DNA from: Asterionellopsis glacialis
Lineage: Eukaryota; Bacillariophyta; Plagiogrammaphyceae; Rhaphoneidales; Asterionellopsidaceae
DNA: 11,517 bases
Direction: 5' to 3'
Assembly: GCA_014885115.2 (NCBI GenBank)
Contig: WKLE02004609.1
Location: 1-11,517 of the forward strand
The notes beneath the pieces were generated by a model. That model was not told where the DNA came from. It ran no database searches and worked only from the letters and a program-made list of their open reading frames with translations. Positions 1 through 9,538 of the stretch are shown here, in pieces. Both the position numbers and the translations under genes were made by a program. Every line of letters starts with the position of its first letter. Position 1 is the stretch's first letter.

Positions 1-173
1 TCTAACAGAACAGATGAACCACGCGAAGACAAACATTTTATATTCTTGGACCTTTCAAGATTGCCGGGAAGCAGTGCATGACGAGAATTAGCGACCCCAA
101 AGGTTGCGCAGCTAATTTCATCTGGACACAAAGAAGATAATACTAGTAAAAAGACAGCAACTTCCTTCTTCAT
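1..173 (-). CDS. 5' end of an unidentified gene with signal-peptide-like start (partial, runs off left edge)
   Basis: An ATG at 173 on the minus strand opens a frame with no stop for 57 codons, to the window edge. The first residues read MKKEVAVFLLVLSSLC: two lysines and then a hydrophobic run (about residues 5-16), as in a signal peptide. A CATFG segment (23-27) follows, with Phe25 a possible +1 residue of an ASAF-like plastid cleavage site. The next 30 residues are rich in Ser, Arg, Lys and Asn and poor in acids, as in a plastid transit peptide. The context CAACA-ATGAAG matches the start of the FabZ gene at 4105 (CAACA-ATGAAG). The mature protein lies outside the window, so no function can be given. 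A chance 57-codon frame is possible, but the hydrophobic start and the matching start context argue for a real plastid or secreted protein. Confidence 0.5.
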   Translation of the reverse strand, partial: MKKEVAVFLLVLSSLCPDEISCATFGVANSRHALLPGNLERSKNIKCLSSRGSSVLL

Positions 174-335
174 TGTTGACTTGGTCTCTCCTCATCCACA
201 GCGACAGTTGAAGTCCAGTGGAAAAATGGATTCTGATTTTATATGGTACCTACTCACTCGTATTTCCTTTTTCTGCTCCTGCGTCCAGACAAGACATGAT
301 GAATGATGTTTGTTCAGCAGACTCCATTATTTTCT

Positions 336-357
336 CTAGTCTACTGCGGTAGACTAG
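336..357. repeat. Perfect 9-bp inverted repeat, TGCG loop
   Basis: CTAGTCTAC (336-344) pairs with GTAGACTAG (349-357) without mismatch around a 4-base loop. The fold is the same on either strand. It lies 163 bases upstream of the partial gene that starts at 173. It could be a protein-binding site, the footprint of a small repeat, or an RNA hairpin if transcribed; no role is shown. Confidence 0.6.
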
Positions 358-603
358 GACTAAGAGTACCGGTTGCGTCCTACGAGCTCGTACAGTAGGG
401 CCTTTCTCGATTATGTATCGTGCCACTTGTCACTTCGCGATCTGTATCTGAGAATGATTGGTAGATGGACAGACATGTTTTGTCCCTCACGTCCAATGAA
501 CGATTGAGCTCGTATTCCTTATCAGGCGATTTGAAACAGTAGATTTAGGGAGTGGTGGGACCTACCCGCAGGACTAGGACTCGGACCAACAAAAAAAGTA
601 CTT

Positions 604-646
604 GTACCTGGTACAGACGGTACGATAATTGAAGTTATCAATTATC
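604..646. repeat. GTACC-T-GGTAC palindrome next to a 9-bp hairpin
   Basis: GTACCTGGTAC (604-614) is symmetrical about its central T and is a copy of the motif that clusters at 10856-11150. Ten bases on, GATAATTGA (624-632) and TCAATTATC (638-646) form a perfect 9-bp inverted repeat with a 5-base loop. Both lie far downstream of the E2 stop codon, so they need not belong to its transcript. Confidence 0.55.
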
Positions 647-1148
647 AGACGCCACGATTCGTTTGTGATGTTCGACCTTCGTGTCCATCACGAAATTCCT
701 CGGTCGTAATTTTTTATGTGAACTGGTAAAAGTTATCAGACCACTACTCGTAGAAGCGACAATTGATGTCCCCAACTTTATGTTGGTTCAAGCAGCCTTT
801 GCCGTCCGTCCTTTGCGGTTCTAGAAGACGCAGCTCCGAAAGATCTGTTCAGGATAGAAAATAATTATAATTATGGCATACATGAACAACGATCTCAAAA
901 AAAGAAATTCAACGAAAAGGAACACAATGAAAATGGAAGTTATCTTTGCTGTTTAGCGACGTTCCTGTACAGTCACTCGCCTCAATTTTTATATATCAAA
1001 AATTGGAAAAAAAGTCTAATAGCTTACTTTCCCCAAGTTGTCGCTAGAAAATTTGGATATTTCTTATCACATATAGCATGTCTAAAAGATATTAAGCTTG
1101 GACTGTGATCTGCGCTATGATCAAGACCACTGAATTTGATTGAAGAGT

Positions 1149-3543
1149 TTATTTCGAAAGAGCATCAGGCTCAGCCATAATATCGGCGAAAGCCTTGAGG
1201 AACAATGCACCATCAGCTCCATAGATTTGACGATGGTCACAAGTCAAAGTGACTGTCATTTTCTTGATCTTCTTCAATCCAAGAATGGCCTGAGAGTCTG
1301 GGACAACGTGCTCTTCTGTTCCTCCAATGGCAAGAATTCCGCCCATTCCGGATGGAAGGATGGCATCGAATTGAGTAACGCCGAACATACCAAGGTTGGA
1401 AATAGTGAATGTTCCTGAGTTGTATTCATCTGGTGCCAAGGTACCGGACTTAGCTTTTCCAACAAGTTCCTGGCGAAATCCGAGAAAAAGGACGTATATG
1501 TCAGCAGGAAATTCTAATCGTTCGAAACAACAACGTGCACAGCAATCTTACCTTCCAGTTTTCTCCAAGCTCGAGGATACTTCTTTCATTGGCATACTTG
1601 AGAGTTGGTGTAATGAGGCCACCATCAATTGCAACTGCCATGGCAATATTAATGTCGGGATTGTATTGAATACCTCCATCCCGGTAAGAACTATTGATAA
1701 TAGGATATTTCTCGATGGCGAGAGCGACGGCCTTGGCAAGCATAGCAGAAACAGTCACACCCTTTGGTTTCAGAACTGCGTAAAGAGCATTGAATTTGTC
1801 CATCTGAACCTCGCGACTGACACGGAAGATAGGAGTTGAAAGTGTAGCTTCCATGTTATTGCTCACTGCACGCTGCATGGTAGTGAATGGTTCATAACCG
1901 TCTGGCATCTCAGCAACTGGTGCACCGGCAGCAGCCTTCTTGCGCTCTGGCTTCTTCTCGCCAGTTGCGATCTTAACATCGTCAGCAGTAACACGTCCAA
2001 ATTCACCAGTACCAAGGATGGTGGCAATGTCGAGCTTGGCTTTCTTAGCAAGGGCGCGAGCCGTAGGTGTGGCTGCTACAACACCACTAGCAGGAATCCA
2101 AGTAGGCTTGGCAGGGGCAGCAGGGGCAGCCTTTGCGGCGGGGGTGGCTCCTGATGCAGCAAGTTCAACATCGCCAGCAGTGATACGTCCGTTGGGACCA
2201 GTTCCGGCAACAGTGCTGATGTCTACACCAAGTTGTTCGGCTTTCTTCTTGGCCAAAGGCGAAGCCACGACCCGTCCACCGGGAGCTGGGGCGGCAGCGG
2301 CCTTGGGTGCAGCGGCCTTAGGGGCGGCAGCTGCAGCAGGGGCGGCTGCAGCAGGGGCAGCAGCTGCCGGGGCAGGTGCTCCTGATAGGGAAGCAGCATA
2401 AGCCTTAAGAGCGGGGATATCAGACTCCTCTTCGGCGATAAGGGCAACAGGGGCTCCAACGGCTCCAACGTCACCTTCCTCGGTAATAATGGCGGCAAGG
2501 AAGCCATCTTCAAAAGCCTCAACATCCATATCGGCCTTGTCACTTTCAACCACCATGATTGCTTCACCGGAAGATACAGGGTCACCCTCGGCCTTTAGCC
2601 ATGAAACAATCTTTCCTTCTTTCATGGTGGAAGAGAGAGCAGGCATATCAACCTGACTGAACGAGCAGTCCGGAGCAGCAACTAATTTGATTGTAAACCG
2701 AAAATTTATCGCAAGGATAGAAGTATTTGTACGGGTATAAATAGTTCAACAAAATCAAACAGATGTCAGCCTTATTTGTTGAAAAAATATGCCGTGAAAA
2801 AATGTTCATGAAGAAATTTCACTTCAACTCTGAAGTTGTATCCAGATATACCGCATCGACTGCAGAAATTGCCTGAACTTCTACCGTCTTCTTCACTTCC
2901 CGAGGTCGGAAAGTTGTTCCTTCTTCTTGTATACCAAATTCATGAATTCACAGTTTCACCCCAAGCCTTTCCCAGGGCAGTGCTGCCAAAAAATTCTCGA
3001 TTGTCTCAATTCGATCAGTTACTCACCTGCATCAGCGGGAGCTGCATCTTCGACCGGAGCTTCTTCGGCTGCAGCTGCTACATCACCACCAGCTGCAACC
3101 TCGCCAATTTCGCTTTCTTCAGCTGCAATTAACGCAACGACATCACCAACTGGTGCGGTCTCTCCTTCTCCAGTAATAATTTTGGCAAGGTATCCATCTT
3201 CGAAAGCCTCTACATCCATATCGGCCTTGTCACTCTCAACAACCATGATAGCTTCGCCAGCTTCAATTTGATCGCCTTCACTCTTGAGCCAAGAAACGAC
3301 TCGTCCTTCTTTCATTGTTGAAGACAAAGCGGGCATCGTAATTTTGATGGCCTCTGCTGACAACTGAGTCAAAGATTGTTGCTTTCCAGTGATTTGGTAA
3401 GTACCCCCAAATGCTGCACGGGTGACACCGTTTGTAGATGGAACAACTCCAAAAGCATCGGTGTGTGTCACCGACTCATTAACAAGCAAAACTGCAAGTA
3501 AAGCCGAACTGGCAAGGATAAGTGGTCCTCGAACAAACTTCAT
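1149..3543 (-). CDS. Plastid pyruvate dehydrogenase E2 (dihydrolipoamide acetyltransferase), two lipoyl and two subunit-binding domains
   Basis: This is the core of the plastid pyruvate dehydrogenase complex. It moves the acetyl group from E1 through lipoyl-lysine arms to CoA, giving acetyl-CoA for fatty acids. Exons on the minus strand are 3543-3027, 2681-1552 and 1469-1149, with introns of 345 and 82 bases (GTGAGT...TTAG, GTAAGA...CCAG); the phases join cleanly to 655 residues. The first Met before a hydrophobic run (about 8-21) was chosen as start, although the frame is open to 3648. A signal peptide leads to DAFG (29-32), the likely transit-peptide boundary. Lipoyl domain 1 is about 69-145 (ESDKAD, Lys106) and domain 2 about 184-260 (Lys221). 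An Ala/Pro linker is at 274-306, subunit-binding domains at about 308-347 and 372-410, and the catalytic domain from about 434. DHRQIYGAD holds catalytic His628; Tyr stands where bacterial E2 has Asp (HxxxDG), as in plant plastid E2. Both doublings and the length are unusual for plastid E2, usually one of each. Mitochondrial E2 is less likely given the presequence. Confidence 0.93.
2281..2379 (-). repeat. GC-rich repeat coding the Ala/Pro swinging-arm linker of E2
   Basis: About 33 codons of almost only Ala, Pro and a few Lys (residues 274-306), written with repeated GCAGC, GGGGC and GGC units that make this stretch much richer in GC than its surroundings. Such flexible linkers let the lipoyl domain swing between active sites in E2 proteins. 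The simple repetition makes it prone to length change between alleles and to assembly error. It is still in frame here. Confidence 0.75.
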
Positions 3544-4104
3544 CGTTGTTTCGCGGATCAACGAAGGAAAGGTTACTGAATGAAACAATGAGAATCTTAG
3601 GAGAAACGACTCTCCGTGTTTTTCGAGCTTTGGCTTCACAGCACACACCCGCTTTTATCAGAGCACGGCAAATCTCCAAGCAAGAATATCCATACCCGTA
3701 AGCCCACAAAACTTGGCGACCTGTCAAAAGCAGTGACGACTTATCATCGCATCACCGCAGAGGGAAATCAAACACGTACGTGTATATCCGGGTGATTTGA
3801 TGTTTTGTGGTCTTTTAGAAAAGCTCGTACTGGTCGTACCTGTCCGTACAAATTATACATAACGAATAGAAATGACGTCATAAACATCCCGGTATCTTTG
3901 GTTGTCTGGTTGTCATCAAACATCAAATCACATTCAAATCGATCAACTGGGAGACCTGAGGTCCGTTTCCATGTTGTAGGTCCTACCGTACTTCGGTACC
4001 GTTGTCTCACCTTTCAACCCACCCGGTTGCTTGGTTTTCCTTTCAATTCTATCGCAACATCGAGAATCCTCTTCATTACAATTTTTAATTAGATCTCACC
4101 AACA
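3544..4104. promoter_or_regulatory. Divergent promoter region between plastid PDH E2 and FabZ
   Basis: These 561 bases separate the start codons of two head-to-head genes and must hold both 5' untranslated regions and promoters. Visible elements are the 12-base perfect palindrome ACACGTACGTGT (3772-3783), three CGTAC copies at 9-10 base spacing (3826, 3835, 3845), and the bZIP site TGACGTCA (3873-3880). Short frames on both strands here look like chance: they overlap one another and resemble no known protein. Confidence 0.65.
3873..3880. promoter_or_regulatory. Perfect CRE/bZIP palindrome TGACGTCA
   Basis: The octamer TGACGTCA is the classic bZIP (CRE) site and reads the same on both strands. 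It lies 330 bases from the E2 start and 225 from the FabZ start. TGACGT/ACGTCA elements are described in diatoms as CO2/cAMP-responsive elements of a carbonic anhydrase promoter, and aureochrome bZIP photoreceptors bind TGACGT. Ten bases (GACGTCATAA, 3874-3883) recur exactly at 10572-10581. Use in vivo is inferred. Confidence 0.5.
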
Positions 4105-4813
4105 ATGAAGCTTGGATTATTCTTGATTTCTGCCGTCTCAACGGCTTCAGTGACTGTGTCTGCCTTTGTTGCTCCACAAATCTCGGCGCGTCGTCCTTCT
4201 TCCATTTTCATGTCAGAGGATGAAAACGAGGATGAAAACATGGGAGCTCAGTCCATTTCTGGTTTGACATCAGGTCTTGAGACTATTTTTACTTCTGAGG
4301 ATATTGACAAAATCTTGCCCCATCGTTACCCATTTGCTCTCGTGGACAAAGTTGTCGAGTACACTCCGGGTAAAAGTGCTGTCGGAATCAAGACTGTCAC
4401 AAAGAACGAACCCCACTTCAATGGTCATTTCCCTGATAAGCCTATCATGCCTGGAGTTCTTCAAGTAGAAGCTCTTGCACAGTTGGCCGGTATTGTTGCC
4501 CTCAAAATGGAAGGCGCAGAACCAGGTGCTCTCTTCTTTTTCGCTGGCGTTGATGGAGTTAGGTGGAAGAGACCTGTTGTTCCCGGGGATGTCCTTGTAA
4601 TGGAGGTTGAGATGTTAAGGATGAGAAGAGGTATTTGCAAGGCAAGTGGAACTGCCTATGTTGACGGAGAAGTCGCCGTTGTAGTTGAATCAATGTAAGT
4701 TTGGGAATATTCTTTGATCTTTCACTTTAACTTCCTCCTTTTGAGAGCTCCCATGTGCTGACAAATACCTCATTGTAATTCGATATTACAGGACCTTCGC
4801 CCTTGCTAATTAA
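4105..4813 (+). CDS. fabZ: Plastid 3-hydroxyacyl-ACP dehydratase FabZ
   Basis: FabZ removes water from 3-hydroxyacyl-ACP to give trans-2-enoyl-ACP, the third step of each round of type II fatty acid synthesis in the plastid stroma. Exons are 4105-4694 and 4792-4813. The 97-base intron (GTAAGT...TTACAG) splits the Met197 codon, and the last exon adds only TFALAN and the stop, giving 203 residues. A signal peptide (about 1-20) ends at VSAFVAP, a typical ASAFAP-type plastid junction. A Ser/Arg stretch and an acidic patch (SEDENEDEN, 37-45) come before the enzyme, which starts near 60. Family signatures are HRYPFALVD (73-81), [14 protein letters not shown] (107-120) with catalytic His108, and VEALAQ with catalytic Glu122. 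The single hot-dog domain and its length fit FabZ rather than the isomerising FabA. Read without splicing, it would stop at the TAA inside the donor site and lose the six-residue tail. It is divergent from the E2 gene and convergent with the reductoisomerase gene (232 bases between stops). Confidence 0.95.
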
Positions 4814-5045
4814 GCATTTGCCCATGCTATCTAAGAGTTACTACTATTGTCGTCCGTGATAATCAAATTTTCACAAGACTGCAGGATAACGACATTCTGA
4901 GAAAGAAAAAATTTGTAATTAAATGGGTAACATAATATAAAAATCATGAAGCAAATTCTAGTAGAACGTTTATATTATTATTCGTTTCCCACGACCTTCC
5001 TCAAAATACATACAGAAATAATCAAATTTCAAAAATCATCTATAT

Positions 5046-6989
<1,944 letters not shown>

Positions 6990-7505
6990 GGTTTCTTTTT
7001 TTTGTTCGTAAAGATATGATGTTCTGTAGCCAATGTTCTCCCGTTCGATCAAGTTGATGAAGAAGCAAAAACCAAGTAGAAAAGGTCGTGCGTTTCCGCC
7101 ACGTGAAGCTGTCTATGGAGATTCAAAGGGCTCGAGGGCCACTAAAATAATCATTCGGTCTGTCAGCCAATAAATCGTCCGTCGCTCTATCCGTCTCACG
7201 TCGACCAAGAAAAGCGCGTTATGAGTCTGTGCTTCAGTACGAATTACTGTAGACTCCATCCGCCATCCCATCTTCCAATTTTCTTTTTCCTCCCGCCTCT
7301 GGCTAATATTTTTCTTTTTTTCAGCCAGGGGAGAGCAAGTAAGTGCATAGAGTTGTGAAAGTCGACTTGGGTTTCTTGTCTCGCGCTTCTTACTGTCCGG
7401 GATAGTTCCTGTAGAGAGGCAGCAATACTGTAAAAGCCAATAAGCAAGAGAGGCACGTTTCGATAACACTATCTGCAAAATCTTTCTCTTTCCAACTTAA
7501 TAACC
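6990..7505. promoter_or_regulatory. Divergent promoter region between ketol-acid reductoisomerase and RlmN
   Basis: These 516 bases lie between two start codons that face away from each other. A CACGTG box is at 7100-7105. A CTAAT followed by a long T/C tract and CAG (7303-7324) looks like a plus-strand splice acceptor, and GTAAGT at 7339-7344 like a donor, so an intron in the RlmN 5' untranslated region is possible. A 121-codon minus-strand frame (7478-7113) has no recognisable features and is taken as chance. Confidence 0.55.
7100..7105. promoter_or_regulatory. CACGTG (G-box/E-box)
   Basis: The palindromic hexamer CACGTG, within CCACGTGA, is a standard bHLH and plant-type bZIP site. It is 111 bases upstream of the ketol-acid reductoisomerase start and about 400 upstream of RlmN, so it more likely serves the former. 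A six-base match is weak evidence by itself. Confidence 0.3.
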
Positions 7506-9428
7506 ATGACGGTTGCACGAGTGAAGATTGGACGTGATCCTCCTTCTCCTCGACCGATTCTTGATCGACAAATCCTGATCAGAGCACTCGACGAAGCTGA
7601 TATTTCACTAAAAGGAGGACAGCTCGATTTGTTTTATCAACTACTTCATCGTCAAAATTATCCCTCGCTGGATGAATTTGTAGCCAACTACTACCGTCTT
7701 GAAGATAAGGAAACACGCGATACCCTGCCAGTTGTGGACGTGCCGACAAGATATCCTATTGCTAAGAACAGGAATAGACGACAACTACCTAGAAAATTCT
7801 TAGACTTTTTGGCTGACCCAGCTAATGACTTTTGTACTGTAACATCAAAAGTAGAGGCAGCATACGAAAGCTCTGATAAAACGACAACAAAACTAGCAGT
7901 GAAATTACATGATGGACATGTTGTTGAGAGTGGTGCGTTGGAGAAAAATGCGTTCGTTTCCAAAAACTGTATATTTTTGTACTGTACTAGTCGGATTTGC
8001 AAATATTGACTCATTTTTGTCAATCTTTCTTATTTTAATTTTCAGTCATTATGAGATACATCACTCGAGATGGTAGCCGTGTGTCTCAGTGTGTCTCCTC
8101 TCAGGTCGGTTGTGGTAAGTTGATAGTGTAGCTAATTTTTCCTACCAAAATTTTGAATCCAAACACTTTTTTCACACGTATTGTTTTGTCGTCCCTCATG
8201 GTTCGTCTTTAGCCATGGGTTGTACATTTTGTGCCACGGGAACTATGGGCATTCGTGGAAATTTGAATGCCGGAGAAATTCTTGAACAAATTGTACATGC
8301 TGGTCGAATCCTAAATGAAGAAGCGAAAGAAAATACTGCTAAACAAAAAGAATTGCTAGAAACATATGGCAACAAACAAAAAAAGAAGCCACAATTAGCA
8401 TTAGTTCGCAATGTCGTTTTCATGGGTATGGGAGAACCATTGAACAATTATGACAATGTTGTCGGTGCCTGTCGTGGTCTTATTGATCCGAAACGATGGA
8501 ATCTTGCTCATGGACGTGTTACTATTTCCACTGTCGGAGTAACCCCTCGAATCCGAAAATTGACAAGAGATTTGCCGGAAGTGAGCTTGGCTCTTAGTCT
8601 TCATGCGCCTAATCAAGCTATGCGCAGTGCAATTGTGCCTGCTGCAAAAGCATATCCAATTGAAGATTTAATCAATGCATTGGATGCTCACATGATGGCC
8701 TTGCTAGGAAAACATCACAAGAAAATGAATGACCATACAATTACGAAATATACAAAGAAGGACCGAATTCAAGCTAGCAAACGGAGAAGGGCCATGATCG
8801 AGTATGTTATGTGTAAGTTGTTAAGGTTTTTGAAATTCCCATTTAATGTACTCCATTGCAAATTGTTTTTCATTTTCTGAAAATCGTTTCGTTCCTTGTT
8901 GCTTTTTTAGTGGAGGGAGATACTTCTTCATTCGAATGTGCGCACCAGCTCGGGAAATTATGCGAAAATCGACACTTGGTTGTCAACTTGATTCCCTATA
9001 ATCAGACCGACGTTAAGGATAAGCTTCGATGTCCAAGCGAGGATCACATGAGAAAATTTCAAGATATCGTTGCATCATACGGGTCGTTTTGTTCTATAAG
9101 GAGAACCATGGGTGCAGATATTGCATCAGCATGCGGACAGCTCGTCGTAGAACAAGAGAAAAAGAATGCAGACATAGAAGATGGTCCGTTCGCCAAAACG
9201 ACAAAAAATGCAACTCCAAAAAAACAGGTGATCAAACGTACAAAATCGACTTCGAAGGATTCTACACACAATACTGTTTCATCAGAACACGATAAAGATG
9301 TGAATGAGTACCAAAAGGAATACGATATTGATCGCTTGATAAAACGCTTGAGCATTGCAACAACCGTTGCTGCTTCCTGTTTTTTTCTTTCTGCCGCCAT
9401 TCATTTCGTCCGTAGACAAAAAAGGTAA
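7506..9428 (+). CDS. rlmN: RlmN-family radical SAM adenine C2-methyltransferase with C-terminal membrane anchor
   Basis: RlmN proteins methylate C2 of adenine, A2503 of 23S rRNA and A37 of some tRNAs in bacteria; the target here is unknown. Exons are 7506-7932, 8046-8114, 8213-8812 and 8911-9428 with introns of 113, 98 and 98 bases, all in phase 1, giving 537 residues. An in-frame TAA 42 bases upstream (7464) supports this start. The radical SAM motif CAMGCTFC gives iron-sulfur ligands Cys165, Cys169 and Cys172. Cys158 in CVSSQVGC and Cys440 in ACGQL match the two catalytic cysteines (E. coli Cys118 and Cys355). GMGEP (237-241), STVGVTP and VNLIPYN (390-396) are further signatures. Lys-rich insertions lie at about 201-226 and 332-353. 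After the enzyme comes a charged linker of about 65 residues (447-512), then a hydrophobic span (about 513-532) and a basic tail RRQKR, as in tail-anchored proteins. No signal or plastid presequence is visible, so a cytosolic enzyme on an organelle surface is likely. The stop lies inside a possible GTAAAA donor, so transcript proof of the end is desirable. Confidence 0.92.
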
Positions 9429-9538
9429 AACTTTCAAAAGTAATTAATCTTGTAATCACTAATTTCCCCTCTATTTATGATAGTTGTTTATGAAATTTTG
9501 TTGTTATTGTTCCAAACTGTCCAGTCTAGCAAAATGGT

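Larger units (their letters stand above)
174..1148. other. Non-coding stretch between two minus-strand genes
   Basis: No frame of convincing length or composition was found. The right part should hold the 3' untranslated region and polyadenylation region of the E2 gene, and the left part the promoter of the gene starting at 173. It contains two perfect small hairpins (336-357 and 624-646), one TACCTGGTA palindrome at 605-613, and the 10-base direct repeat GACTAGGACT at 353-362 and 572-581. The stretch 840-1090 is strongly AT-rich. No tRNA-like fold or transposon end was recognised. Confidence 0.6.

Noticed and set aside
1940..2401. 153-codon plus-strand frame, Ala/Gly-rich
   Set aside because: Antisense shadow of the Ala/Pro linker and binding domains of E2; low-complexity DNA of high GC keeps all frames open.
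2836..3271. Plus-strand frames over E2 intron 1 and lipoyl domain 1
   Set aside because: Antisense to the lipoyl domain exon, with no independent signals; the intron is explained by consensus splice sites.
3768..4092. Overlapping 80- and 95-codon frames in the E2/FabZ promoter
   Set aside because: They overlap each other on opposite strands, show no motif or targeting signal, and sit where two promoters are needed.
7113..7478. 121-codon minus-strand frame upstream of ketol-acid reductoisomerase
   Set aside because: No recognisable domain; it spans promoter elements and polypyrimidine tracts and no donor/acceptor pair linking it to the downstream gene was convincing.
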